DNA from: Anarhynchus alexandrinus
Taxonomy: Eukaryota > Chordata > Aves > Charadriiformes > Charadriidae
Assembly (NCBI GenBank): GCA_008711295.1
Contig: VUYV01000047.1
Location: 1,903,131 to 1,967,130 of the forward strand
Direction of reading: 5' to 3'
DNA length: 64,000 bases
Position numbers and translations under genes: made by a program. Under the pieces are notes generated by a model. It ran no database searches, was not told the origin of the DNA, and was given only the letters and a program-made list of their open reading frames with translations. Shown piece by piece: positions 1-12,500 of this stretch. Numbering within the stretch: the first letter of the stretch is position 1; each line of letters begins with the position of its first letter.

Positions 1-2423
1 ACCCACATCTCTGCTCAATACGTGGGCACAGAGGCCTTCGGTTCTGATGAATAATCACCATGTTTTTCTCTTTTACCTAACAAAATAAGCAAATAGCCCC
101 CGGGGTCATCTGTAGGCACTTACTCTGTGCATACTTCTGATTTGCGAGGCAGACAGACAAAAAATTTGAATTTAGAAAGGACTACATATTCTCAGATTCA
201 GAATATAAATTTTGTTTAAAGTCAGTTTGCGATTGCTAAAGACTCAGAATCATTAACTAGCTTGTCTGAATATTGTCAAGAAAATCTAAGCTTTATTGAG
301 TGCTAAAAGCCTTAAAAAAGATGGAAACATATGAAAATAAAAGGATAAATTCCCTGCCACCACCACCACTCCAAGTGCAAAAGAGAACCAAACCATAACA
401 ATGGGCTCATTACAAATGCTCCATCATTTTGTAATAACCAAGCACTTAAAATGTTCTTGGTAGCTGCTCCGAGGATGCCATTTTTTTCATTATGAGTTGT
501 ATTTAGTACATAATTTATAGCTGGCAGGACAGGGATAATCCTGCAGTATGAATGCGCTGCGAGCCTGCTGTAATTACACCAGTGCTGTGGTTATGGGCTT
601 TGTGGAACTGATACTTCTTTTTAATTGTGGAGATGATAAGATCAAATCCGACACCGTGTATGGCCGTGGCAGGTTTGTGGCTGTAACCCTAGCTGCCAGC
701 TGCCTTCCTGGTCATCTGCTCTCCCTCCAGGAGGCTACAGATGATGGGACGTTCGTAGGCATGAGCACTGCAGGCTCAAAGCCGACATCTGAGGGCAGTT
801 TGTTGGAAATGCAGACACCCATAGGACGTAGCTCTCAATGTCAGGAACTACTATGCAAGATAACCAGTTTTGTGGGGAAGGTGGGCTGAAAGCAGAGGAC
901 TTCTCAGCATGGGTGCAACACCACGGCCCCTCTGTGGGACCCACCTAGCCCATCTACCACCCACCCACGTACCACATCCCATGTCCATGGTCACAGAGCA
1001 TCTCCCAGGGCACAGCAGAGTGACTCACCACAAATCCACTTTTTCCCCAGTTTTCTGTTCCCAAAACCATCAACCAGTTAGAGCTTGGCCTCCTTGGAAT
1101 CAAAAATACAGCACGAGCAGTTTAAATGAATGGGCAGATGGGATAAAACCAAGCAAAACATCCAGATGTTTCTTTTCCATCACTTTTGGTTTGTACTCCG
1201 TTTTGTCCAGTAAGTCACTAAAATACTTTGATGTGAGAATTTTATATTGGTGATGGCTTTCTATCAGCCAAGTCAGCAGACAATAATCCCTTGCTGTCGA
1301 TGCTAATTGGCTTTGTCATGTTCTTAGGACAAAGGAAAAAAAAAAACCCTAAAACAGTTCTCTACCAAAAATAACTTTAGAAAATAAATATTTTGGCCCC
1401 ATCTTGCAAGAAGTCAGTGTGACATTTAAAGGGAGCTAAGAAAAGGAGTCTTTCCTGCCTTAGGAAGAAACTTAGCTTAACTTGGGTCCTGTTAACTTCG
1501 TCATACTATTACTTGGGCACTGTTTGGTATTAGTCACTAGCTGCTCCCTCTCAGCTTTATCCAATTTAATTTCAAATATAGTGCAAACAGATGCCTTTAT
1601 GTTTCATTTTTAAATCATTTATTGTTCTACATGTAGCAAAGAAGCTTAAAAAAGAATGCGAAAGAATTGCCAGAAAGGTTTTTGGTTTTTTTTTTTTTTT
1701 AAAGATATATATATATAATTGCAGTTGTGGTTACTGTGGTTTCTTTTGGGTGGATCAGAAAAAAATCAAGTCTTCCTTCCTCGGGGATATAAGGGGAAAA
1801 AAAAAATAAAAAGAGGATGGAGAGGAAAACTCATTCCCATGTCTAGTGCTTTTTATCAGCAATGGAATGAAGCAATCAGGTTTAAGGGCTTGTCTAGACG
1901 GAGGACTCTGGCACTGATGTGGCTCCCGCAGTGTAGTGAAGTCTGTGCAAGTCCCAAATGCTGCTCACAGCAGCAGAAGAAGCCTCAGGGATGCAAAGCC
2001 ACCATGCAAAGTCAGGGGGCTCCATGCCCTGCAAAATCCCAGCTTAGGCAAGGCGATGCAGCCTGTTTGTACAGGGGACAGCCAAACAAAATTTGAGAAA
2101 TTGCTTTTTTTTTAAATTTTATTTATCAAAGTGCCCCAAAGCAGCATTATCAGCACAACAGAGCTTTTGATCAATTAAAGTACTTTAACAACTGCTTCTT
2201 TTGGAGGGGACATAAATGAAGAAGCATGAAAAATTGCTGAGCCCCGCCAGTAAGCCCAGTTTTTAAGAGAGGATTATTTTAATTAAAAACACAGCAAGCG
2301 AACAAATGAGCAAAATTTTCTTTGAAAAGTTTTTGAACTGGAGACCCGTAATAATAGAGTGATACCTTGGTTTTACACCACTCTGTTTGTCAACAGAATT
2401 TAAAGCACATGGCGAGCCGCTCT
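1..2423. other. Non-genic unique DNA
   Basis: No exon, RNA gene or recognisable repeat family is seen here. The open frames are short and mutually shadowing. The DNA is mostly AT-rich. It contains a T15 run at 1686-1700 followed by an (AT)n tract at 1705-1717, and a smaller A-run near 1337-1346. A distal regulatory element cannot be excluded by eye. Confidence 0.6.
1686..1717. repeat. T15 run plus (AT)n microsatellite
   Basis: A run of 15 T is followed by four bases and then about 13 bases of alternating A and T. It is a simple low-complexity tract and probably length-polymorphic. It is not attached to any recognisable retrotransposon body, so it is not interpreted as a LINE tail. Confidence 0.85.
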
Positions 2424-2545
2424 GTGTCATTATCCCCAATTTATTGGAGAGGACACCGCGTGACTTCCCAAAGGCCTCACGACAATGCATGACAGCACCG
2501 GAGAGAGCGAGCACATCTCTTGAACTCGGTCCCGCGTACAGCCCG
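2424..2545 (+). repeat. Possible ancient SINE/LINE tail remnant
   Basis: The segment loosely follows the pattern shared by old amniote MIR/L2/L3-type tails: 'ATTATCCCCAATTTA', then 'GAGAGGACAC', then 'GTGACTTCCCAAAGGC', and later 'GAACTC'. Many positions have diverged and no tRNA-like A and B boxes are visible, so only the tail part would remain. The match is from remembered family shape, not a database search. A chance resemblance is possible. Confidence 0.3.
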
Positions 2546-4249
2546 TCCGGCGGTGCTACCCACCGTTTGTGTGTCGGTGGCGGGTTAAGCCTGGCTCGGT
2601 TAATTTTGCCACCAGTTTTTTGCAGAAATGGAGGGAGGCTTCGTTCACGTATCTCCAGCGTGATGTCCCCTTTGGTGGCTGTGGTCGGAAACTTAAGAAC
2701 ATTGGAAGTCCTGGAAAGCTCTAAACCCTATCCCATTTATATAAATAATCCAGGAGGTGGGAAGAGCCTGGTTTGTCCATAAACCTGGCAGATCGGGGGC
2801 CAAATCCTGCTCTCAGCATCCCTTGCGTGACTCTGAGAGGGCTTCCCAGACAGCCAGTGATGGAGACTGGAGCAAGAAGGGGTCCCGAGGCAAAGCACTA
2901 AGACAGATGCAGGAAGGATTGGGATGCCAGGCTGCCGGGTCCTGCACCGGATTAGGGGAGCTGCCATGAGCCTCCAGCCCTCTCCTGCGAGGCTTCAGGC
3001 TTCTTCTCACCAGGACGGTGACATCAAGTGGGTATGTTCACACCTCATCAACAACCCTTGTCGCTGCAATGGGGCATTCGGGAAAGAACTGCATCATACC
3101 AAGACCTTCCCAAAGCCCCCTGTGGGACTGTCCCAGTTGGGTATTAAATTAGAACAGGTAAAGTCCAGTAGCCCCAAAACACACTAAACCCCATCAAAAG
3201 ATTTCAAAGTTTATCAGCCAGGCCTGCTGGAAGTCAGGGGAGAAACCAGACGCAGCTCAGATCAGCCCTCCCTTTAAGATGAGAAAGAACATCCCCCTTC
3301 AAAAAACACACAGAAACCCCCACATAGGGTCAGAGGGGACATCATGCAGGTACAGAAAACAAAATATAGGACCATAGGAAATAGCCGGCTAGCCAGCACC
3401 ATCCTGGAAAGGCTAATACATGCGTAATACTGAAAAGCTTTTTGCCTTTCGGATCCTTCCATGAGAAAAGACTAAAATATTTGGTGTACACATTTTTCAA
3501 AACGAGAACATACCATACATAGTTAAAGTAATGACTAGTGCTCTTAATCCCAGACGCAAACTTTTCACTGAAGCTTTTTTTGGGCTGGGTCATGTGATTT
3601 ATTCGGTTTTCAGTATCTATATATAAAACTACTTCTTTTTTTATTTTTTTTTTTTCTTCCTGGTTCATCCTTACCCGTATTCCAAAACCTGCACACTTCA
3701 TAAGCTATTTTGGTTTACCACATGGTTTGGCAGTTGGTATTTTTCCTATGATGTGAAAACAAAACTTCAACTTGGCTGTTGGTGGCCATTATCTGAGATG
3801 CAAATCTTCTCGCTCAATTGCCAGGGCTCTAACGAGTGGCTTATTACCCTTTCTGGCTGCCAGATGGCCCTATTACTCAGAGCCCTTAAATAGGGGTATC
3901 CCAAACCCCCAAAGTGGGAGGTGTTAGTCCCTAGGGACCTCCACCTCCTTTATGGACGATTCTTTGGATTTTGGTGCCAAAAACCTTGGTTTTGGGCAAA
4001 AAGCCTCGGGGCGAGCCAGAGGAGAGCAGGCCTGAGCCCTGTCGGCTTTTGATCTGCTCTACGGGGCTGCCCATCTTCTGGCCCCAAAGCTTTCATTTGC
4101 TGTGAATAAATTAATACTAAATACATCCTCGAGCCTCACTTGCCCAGTCGGAAAACTACTCTGCTCAGCCACACACATGACATCATCATAAATTTTAGTT
4201 GTAGGAAAATAAAACCAGGATTACCTGCATTTTTAGCACCAGGAGAGGA

Positions 4250-4260
4250 GGGGGGGGGGG
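4250..4260 (+). repeat. Poly-G run
   Basis: Eleven consecutive G follow a GAGGAG context. Such runs are assembly- and sequencing-sensitive and can contribute to G-quadruplexes. No gene lies nearby to give it a role. Confidence 0.85.
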
Positions 4261-5151
4261 AAGGATGGGGCCTCCTTTGGAGCTTGGTTGTTGGGTTTGG
4301 CTTCTTTTCTTTTTTATTTCTTTTTTTTTAACTCTGACCTTCCTTCATGTTTGTTTACAATTAGAGACACCACTCAAGGTGAGGGGAGACTTTGAATGGA
4401 GAACAGAAAGACCTTTCAGAGGGGAGCACATTAACTGGGGCCTCTCCAAGCTGTCTCTGACAGATTGCGTGTGGTTTCCTCCCGTGCGCGGACATACGTG
4501 GACAACTTGGCAAAACCTTTGCCTGGCCGTGACCTCCACCGCCTATGCTCAGAGTTGGCCTTAACCCCGAGAGCCCGTCCGGAATTGCTCTCCATGGGTC
4601 CCGCCTTACCTCCTGCCAGCTCGGGGACCCCTCAGAAGCATCCCCCAGCTCCGCACAGGGGGCTGAGGATGCCTTTGCTGGGACATAATTTGATGTCCTT
4701 GGGTAGGACAGCACTTTCTGCTTGGAGAAAATCACCCCAATTGCGGTTAAAGTGCAGTTTCTCAGGCTCCGGAGAGGCACGTGCACTCAGCCGCCGGCTC
4801 CCAGAGCTCGCATGTACTTTCCTGAGCTCAGCGTCTGCTGCCAGCCCCGTTGTTCTGCCTCCCGCCAAGTCCCTATTGTTTGCGTCCCTTGCTGGTGGCA
4901 TCGCATCTGGCTCAGCCAAACTCCTCCTGAGCGGGGGCCCAGGCTGCGGGGTTTGGTGTCTTGGTGTTTTTCCAGGAATGAATCTGAAGGATCGTTTTTA
5001 GGGGCCCAGCTACAGGCACCGCAGATGGAGTTGCTTTGCAAAAAGAGGGTGTCGGGGTGTCGGGTCGGTAAACCAGACGTTTTGGTGACGTGGCAAAATG
5101 GGAGCCCGAAGACCGAGAACCCAAATTGACACATTGACTCTGAAAACTTGC

Positions 5152-5182
5152 AAAAAAAAAAAAAAAAAACCACTTTTTTTTT
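5152..5182. repeat. A18 run followed by T9 run
   Basis: Eighteen A are followed by a four-base spacer (CCAC) and nine T, so the two tracts are complementary and could pair as a short hairpin. No retrotransposon body precedes it. It is classed as low complexity. Confidence 0.8.
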
Positions 5183-8100
5183 CTTTCTCATCTCTAGCAG
5201 GTGCTGCCCCACTGATTGCAAGGTGGGGACAAGTAGTAAAAAGAAAGGGGAGCCATCAGAGCCAGGACAGACACGCTACTGCTCAGCAAAGCTCTTGCAT
5301 TGGCAAGACCTAGACTTCTCCTTAGGTGCTGGGCTGTACTGGGGCCTCATTTGAGGGCGATGCCGTTCCCAGAGCAGAGGGAAACGAGCTGTCGCTCAGG
5401 ACTATCATCCTGCTGACAAGCATCGTGGCTTGTGGTGCGTCAGAACAGCATGGGAGCACATTCGTTTCCATCGGGAACTGCACTGGATCAACGTTCTGCA
5501 TCCTGTTTATGTTAAAACATTGGCATCCTTATTTTATAGGGAAGCTGGGAGACCCCTGCAGCTGGGGGTTCTATGAAGTGCCACCAATTAAATCACTTTT
5601 CAGCAGGATGATCAGTGCTTCAGCAGACCCGGAGGTTCCCAAGTGAAGTATCTCCAGTTTCCGAGCTGATCTCCTGGATAGCAGATGTTGGCCAAAGCAG
5701 ATGCGAGCCAAAGCACGACGCCTCTCCGACCATCCTGAGGTACCTGCCTTCTGCTCACATGCCTTTCCCAGGTCCTCACTGGCACGGCCAAGAAATAGCA
5801 TGCACTTTCTTCCTCCCCAGTGTGTTTTAGGGACAAAAGGACGAGGCGAGGAACAGACTGTTATAATTACAGCAGCACCACTTGGACCCCATGGTAACAC
5901 GGCTGTTTGTTTCCCTGCTACATAAATGAGAAGGGCAGGATCCTGACCCCGCAAAGCTCTCTGGGAATTGTGTTGCTCAGGCCATGGGATAGGAAAGGGT
6001 CATATGATGGGGGCTTGGCTGTAGGTCCGGAGGAGAGGCTGAGTAGCCCCACATGTGGGGTCAAATGTGTGCCCTTGGCATAGCCAGCTCCTGGGACCAC
6101 TCCAGCACGGACAGGCGGAGTCCGTGGGACAGATTTCTGCTACTGATTCCCCTCGGGGAGCGGTTTTCGCAGCTGTGTGAAACTGGTGGGGCTATCTCCA
6201 GCCCTGGCTTCTGCAGAAGAAGCTCTCCAGGGCTGTAGCAGGAGCACTTTGCCCACTCCGGGCAGAGGAAAGCAAAGCAACATGGCTCTTACTCACCAGC
6301 ATCAGCCCCAGGGGTGATTTCTTGACCTTCTTTCCTCACCTGCAAGCCCAGCACAAAGAAGGAGCAGAGAGTGGCACTACACTCGATACCCAAGATATGG
6401 CTCAAAACATTGCCATGAGGCGAAATGCAAAGAGCTGCAGGGCTTATCACTGCAATGGCACTCCAAGGTCAGTCTTCACCCACAGGGTCTGACGGGGTCA
6501 GAATCGGTCCATTAGACCTGGAGGTCTGAACCAGCAGAGAGAGGGTCTGTTTTTTAAGGCCGTCTTTCAGAAAAGCACCTATTCTCCCATGGCTGGAGAG
6601 ACCTCTTTTAAATAACAGCCCTGCTAAACTCCGCAAACCCATCCTAGCAGAGAAGTTTTACCTTTTTACTAATGTTTGCCTACAGCCACAGAGCTCCAAA
6701 ACCCCGGCCAGCTCGGTAATACTGGCTTGGCTCCTTAATCGTACATAAACCATTTAAACACACAACAAATAAATAGACACGTTTTGTGTTCCTCCAGCAG
6801 GGCTTAGCACCTTTACAAAGGGATTTCTTTGATACTTAAGCAATAATAGATTGGCTTTCGTTTTGTTAAGACCTTACTTATATCAACATATCTGTTCAAG
6901 TACTACACTTCCTTTTATGAAACCCTGGAATTCTTTCATGTTGAAAACGCTTTTACAGCCAAGTCCTCAGTTGTGCTGGCATTTCTCGTGTCTTGAACTC
7001 CAAACTGGCTAACCGCAGTCTCAGAATTCCCAAAGGAAATAATGAAAATTCCTAAAATCCTTGGCAAGGAAACAGTTGAAATTTTAAATTGAGTTAATCG
7101 TTTTAGCGAAAATGCTTGTAATAAAATAAATATGGGGAACTGGGGTGAGGAGGGGGAGAAATCTGCTTCAGAAATGAGCGTCAAAGGGAAAAACAGAAAG
7201 GGAGAGAAAATCTTCAAAAATGAAGCCTTCTCTCCCCCCTTACAGTATTTCGTGTCAGGATAGCTGCAAACTCCTGCTGAAAGGAGGGCTTTGTTGGGCC
7301 TCCTGGTGCTGCAGTGGAAGCAATGCGCTTGAGAGCCCACTTAATGCTTCAAGATCACGCTGGTCCTAAAGGTTTGGCGTGAATGATGCCAGGTGTCCTC
7401 AGTGGCTGCTAATATGTGTCTGAGGGCAGAAACCTGGTCTCTGGGATTGCACTTCTGCGACACCAGGATGATTTAATTAAACTTCTAGCTGAACTAGAGC
7501 AACATAGGTCCTTGACAGGCTTTTTTTTTTCTTTTTTAATTAAAGCTTAAGGGCTCTAATTGTAGCTGTTCAAATATGCAGGAGAACCAAAAACACCATG
7601 GTTTTTACCTCTTCCTTTCTTTTTAGCAAATGCAATAAGTGGCTACAAGAACACTCAGCTACCAGATCTCAGCAAATAATTTCCAAATGACAGGTCGTTT
7701 GTGGAGACTCTTCACGATATCTTTTCTCCCTACAATTTTTAGGAGAGCCAGCCCTATGCAAATGTGAAAGAACAGCAGCAACAGCAACATCCAGGTGATA
7801 TACCACCAAGAGAAGGACACGGTCACCAAGCTCTTCTGCTCCACACCATGAGTAGTCCCCAAGCATGAGCTGCAAGCTTTGCAAGGCACTGCTTTATTGT
7901 TTGGTCTTTTGTAGCTGCCACATTGCTGACCAACCCATGCTATATGGGGACAGTCTTTATTTCTGGATGCAACATTTGCTCCTTCCCCAAGCCCAGTCAT
8001 CCATCTGCTGGGAAATCTCTTCTGGCATCCAGATATTCCCGCTATTGTGCCACGTACTGCGGTTGTCGCTCATTGCCACCTGTGGCTTGGAAAAACACGA

Positions 8101-8843
8101 CAGCAGGGTTCAGAGCAGCACACAAATGTCCACAATCTCCAAGGGGTTTGTCATCCTCTGCTGCACACCTACCACAACCTTCTGTTTGCAAGGAGGTCTG
8201 GGAAGTCGGCAAATTAGAGGATAGTCACCTCCAAGTAGAAATGACACCCTAGGAGAAGGTTACAGTCCCTTCCCACTTGTGCAGTCCTGCCTTGTCCCAC
8301 AGGAGAGATCATAAAAGGCCATGCCACAGGAATACAACATTGGCAGCACTTGGTCGAACCAAAGGCTCATCTGGACTGCAACTGTGTCTCCAGCCAGGAC
8401 CAGTGCTGGAGATGGGGTACAGGAAAGGACTGCAATAATTATACATGGAAATAGCAACAGAGCAGCTACTCTGGAATTCTGATCTGTGATGGATCTCAAC
8501 TCTTTCTCCAGAGAAACAACTTCATCCTTTTCCAATCAGGCTTAAAAAAATGTGGTCATCAATTTTAGTTTTTCTCTCCGGGCCATTGTGAGCAATTGGC
8601 ATCACAGAAGCCTATGAGCATCCTTGATGGTGATAACGGCCCACAGCTGGCTTTGGCACAGGCCTTGGGGGGCTGAAGTAAAATCTGGTGTGATATTGCA
8701 GATACCAGGTGCCCACTTCACCCACTTGTTTGATCTTCCCCATCTTGCATAGCAGGAGACAGCATTTCTCTATGTGCCTGAGCCATGTTCCTGCCAGCCC
8801 TTAGCACATCAGGCCAATACCCTAACTTCCTTCAGGCCACTGT

Positions 8844-9476
8844 CATAGAATCATGGAATCATAGAATGGTTACAGTTGGAAGGGACCTTAAAGGTTCCAA
8901 CCCCCCTGCCCCACTGCCATGGGNNNNNNNNNNNNNNNNNNNNNNNNNNNNNNNNNNNNNNNNNNNNNNNNNNNNNCCTGGCCTTGAACACCTCCAGGGA
9001 TGGGGCAGCCACAGCTTCTCTGGGCAACCTGGGCCAGGGGCTCACCACCCTCACAGGAAAGAATTTCTTCTTAATATCTCATCTAAATCTCCCCTCTTCC
9101 AGTTTGAAGCCATTCCCCCTCGTCCTATCACTACATGCCCTTGTAAAAGGTCCCTCTCCAGCCTTCTTGTAGGCCCCCTTAAGATACTGGAAGGCTGCTA
9201 TAAGGTCCCCCTGGAGTCTTCTCTTGTCCAGGCTGAATAACCCCAACTCTCTCAGCCTGTCCTCACAGCAGAGGGGCTCCAGCCCTCTAAACACCTTTGT
9301 GGCCTCCTCTGGACCTGCTCTAATAGGTCCATGTCCTTCTTATGTTGAGGGCTCCAGAGCTGGATGCAATATTCCAGGTATGGTCTCACCAGAGCAGAGT
9401 AGAGGGGCAGAATCCCCTCCCTCGCCCTGCTGACCACGCTTCTTTTGATGCAGGCCAGGATACAGTCAAAATTTAT
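8844..9476 (-). mobile_element. CR1 LINE copy 1, 5'-truncated, contains an assembly gap
   Basis: The element runs on the minus strand. Its 3' end is at 8844, seen as complementary copies of the ATTCTATG-type terminal units followed by the conserved 'GTTGGAAGGGACCTTAAAGG' block. Reading leftward from about 9476, the minus strand encodes the C-terminal part of CR1 ORF2, including residues [13 protein letters not shown] and then [14 protein letters not shown] frameshift splits the reading frame near 9250-9290, after which [15 protein letters not shown] continues in another frame. The copy is about 630 bases, far shorter than a full CR1 of about 4.5 kb, as is usual for 5'-truncated insertions. 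It shares the 'TTTCCTGTGAGGGTGGTGAG' subfamily block with copies 6 and 7. Confidence 0.97.
8924..8976. other. Assembly gap of 53 N inside CR1 copy 1
   Basis: Fifty-three N replace sequence inside the CR1 3' region. The same interval in the intact copy at 39,215-39,528, between 'CATGGG' and 'CCTGGCCTTG', is 45 bases. The gap size is therefore close to what a CR1 would supply, and no unknown gene need be hidden here. Reading frames drawn across the N run are artefacts. Confidence 0.98.
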
Positions 9477-9521
9477 TTCCAGTGCAAAACAATGTATCTT
9501 CCACAGGGATCCCAAAAACAT
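9252..9521 (-). pseudogene. CR1 ORF2 C-terminal fragment (reverse transcriptase polyprotein remnant)
   Basis: This is the longest open remnant of CR1 ORF2 in the window, 89 codons. It carries the motif [20 protein letters not shown], typical of the region just after the reverse transcriptase catalytic core in CR1 elements. Upstream catalytic residues are absent because the copy is 5'-truncated. The frame breaks after [11 protein letters not shown], where the family would continue with its '[17 protein letters not shown]' block. Its first residues, upstream of about 9476, belong to flanking DNA. It cannot encode an active enzyme. Confidence 0.85.
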
Positions 9522-12500
9522 GTTCCCAAACTTTCCCTCTGTATCACCTCCTCTGGAGATACTGGCCTCAAGAGCTGGGGGGGGCGCAGTCTCCTGAGGT
9601 CAGAAGGTCCGAGCTGTGCAAGGCTGACACCTCACTGTGGAGGGCTCACCTCTTAGCTGCAGAAAGACTTGTTTATACTGACATCTCTTCGCATGGCTAC
9701 GCCAGTTCGGTGTAAAATCGGCTGGGGACACTAGTCCCAAACCACCGACTTCCTTCCACAAAAGTGAGACTACTATTGGGGTGCTTGGCCCAGGTGCTGC
9801 AGCAGGTGGACCTGCCTCCTCCTGTAAGGTCTGTCTTGCATACACCAAGAGTCATGCAGCAGGAGAGAGGCTGTTGCACTGCATTGATCATGGGACCCCA
9901 GAAATATTTGTTTAGGAAAATACCCTTATTTCCCTCAGAGAGGGAGCTCAGCAATTATCCATAGGAAAGAAGTAATAGCTGGAGAAAGAGTTCAGATGTT
10001 TTCAACAATAAGAAACCCTTTTTAAATTAAAAAAAAAGAGAGAGAAAACGGAAAGAAATAGCTCTAAAACATGTGATGCTAAGGGGAGGTCAGGAAAACA
10101 GAGCCAGCAGGGGTAACAAGGCAGATAAGATCATGCCATCAGTGAAAGCACTTGCAAAAGGAAATGGATATTGTTCTAAACCTCAATTAATTTAATCTAG
10201 TGCATCACTGAAAACAAATTATGATCTCAGATAAAACAAAACTCTGGTGAAACAAAGAACAAAGTTATTGCAGTCATGATTTAGAGTTCAAAGATATTTT
10301 GTTTATTTCCTCTTCATCAGAGATCTTCCTTTCCCCTAGAGAGCATATGAATAATTAAAGGTGGTTTCTTATGATGTGTTTGCTATTGCTCAGTGTTGCC
10401 AACCCAAGGACTGATACGGGAACAATGGTGAGCTATTAGACTTGCTGGTTGCATGTTGCCTTCTGTAAATAAACCACAAGAATAAATGACTTCCCTGCAA
10501 TAATAGCAATCATACTGATTTGTTTAAGTCAGGAATCTAAATAACGGGCATATGAAGACTTCTGTGGTTTGTAAACTCGGGTTGTGTTTGAGGAGCACGT
10601 GATGAGGGCTAAGTTGTCAAAGCAGCTTTGACTTCTGAGGAAACACCTGCAAGTTTGCGGGGAGCCGGTCCTCTCCCACCAGAAAGGTCCAGCTAAGCTC
10701 TGTAGGCAGAGCTTGGACAAGGGCAATAAGGCAGAGCTGTCCTGCCCCGAAGGGGAGCATAACTCACTGGTTACACACAGAGCCAAACCTACATGAAGCA
10801 CAGAGAGCGTGCAAGCCCAGCTCGCACATGCATGCCACCTGGATCCAAGGGCCAACATGGGCTTTGCAAGCCATGCGGGCATCTTCTGTGAGCGGTGGAG
10901 GGGGAGGGAGCAACTCTGAGAACAACTCATCAAGCTTAAACATGCATTTCGGACTGGAACGAGTGGATTTCAGATGTGCCAGTGTCTCCCCTCTAGCTCT
11001 AAAGGAAGGATCATCACCTTAGATGCAATACCTGCCTTGTGGCGTTTGGTGAAGGGAGATGAGTCCAGCCAATGTCAGGGTACAACTGGTGGTGTGGACA
11101 GAAGGCATGGTCAAGCCATGCCTAAGATTTTGAGATCCCTTTGACATGCAGACCATAGAGCCAGGAGATACCTGGCCAAACAAGCACCACCCTGGAGACA
11201 ACCTGCTCTGCGTGGCCTGGGGAAGGGCAGCTGTATACTGATGTATACTCAGTTTTCAACATGTGAGGACAGAGGGAACAAGAGAAATCCCCAATTGCAA
11301 GTCATCCCCTGCACAAAACAGGCTGCCCTTGTGAACAGTTTAACCGTGGGAATGAAGGAAAGCAAGAAGATTGCCTCTTTATCCGTGCACGGAGACAAAA
11401 TGTGGTATCCAGGGAGGCAAACTGGATTGCAGAGGCGCACTGGCTGGTGTTGGATGCTGGCAGGGACTCTGTGTCAGGCTGACTGCACGCAGGGCCTGCA
11501 GTAGGCACATAGCAGAGATGATTCAGAAGCAGCATCCCCAGGGACGAGGGAAGGAAAGTGTCTTCATTGTGCCATTCCTAAGACGTGCTGGGCACCTCAC
11601 GAAACATGTGGTCAACATCCTGGATGCAGCAAATCCCAAGCACTGGTGGGGTCCAGCTGAGATGCACGTGGACTGCTGCTGACAGGACAGGACAGCCGTT
11701 GCTGGAGGCCAGAGCAGGACAATAGCAGGACATGGAGCATCTTGGGGGCTGCCAGCCCGCAGGGGGAGGGCCTGCCTTTGGGTTATTGGTTTGCAGTGTG
11801 CCTGGTGTACGAGGGTTTGGGCTCTGCTCCTGGAATGGGGTCCCCAAGGAACGACCACAATTGAAGGGAGAATAATGAAACCTCTGGTCTTAATGCAAGT
11901 CACCCACTCTCCCAACGAGGCTCTGTTCCAGGACCTCTGGTTTAACCCAAATTGACACCAACTTGGCGAAAGCCCCCAGCTGCACATTCCTTCCATACAG
12001 TTTTACAAGCTGCAAATGCAAAACCACAAACCAAACTGGGAACTAAAAAAAAAAAAAAAAAAAAAAAAANAAAAGAAAGGAGCCTGAACCATGCAGGGTC
12101 CCCCCATCTTCCCTCCTGCCTCGGTTTCTGATCATCATACCCCTGTTGCCCACCCCTTTTCCTCGGTAGCTTCTTACCTTTTAAAGCCCTCAGCCACCAT
12201 AGCATTGATTTAGCTCCTTGCTGAGTGCTAATATGTCCCGTCTCTGCATCAAGGGCAGAAAGCAGCTCCCCAAATCCAGATCATTCCTGGTCAGGTTAGA
12301 CCATCTTCCTGGGCAACAGGGTCCAGATAAGGAGCTGGGACACCTCTGAGCCTCCTGGCAACAGTTGTAACTGCTTAAAAAAATCCCACAAACTACTAGT
12401 AAAATCCCAACAACAAAGGCAAAGCTTTTCTTGGACAAGGAAAACACTTGCCAGTTGGTCGGGGCTACTGAAACTCAATCTGTGGGACTATGTGCTCATG

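Larger units (their letters stand above)
2546..8843. other. Non-genic unique DNA
   Basis: No gene is supported. The stretch holds a G11 run at 4250-4260, a moderately GC-rich part near 4465-5100 whose 178-codon frame starts at TTG and has no recognisable domain, and an A18 run then a T9 run at 5152-5182. A phrase at about 2798-2818 ('CCAAATCCTGCTCTCAGC') resembles an old amniote interspersed repeat. The rest shows nothing that could be assigned. Confidence 0.55.

Noticed and set aside
4465..5001. 178-codon plus-strand frame in GC-rich DNA
   Set aside because: Starts at TTG, Ala/Ser/Pro/Leu-rich, no recognisable domain or exon signals.
6835..6846. Minus-strand TTATTGCTTAAG match to the 5' part of miR-137
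   Set aside because: The match stops after 12 bases and diverges, whereas the mature miRNA is highly conserved; no matching hairpin arm is present.
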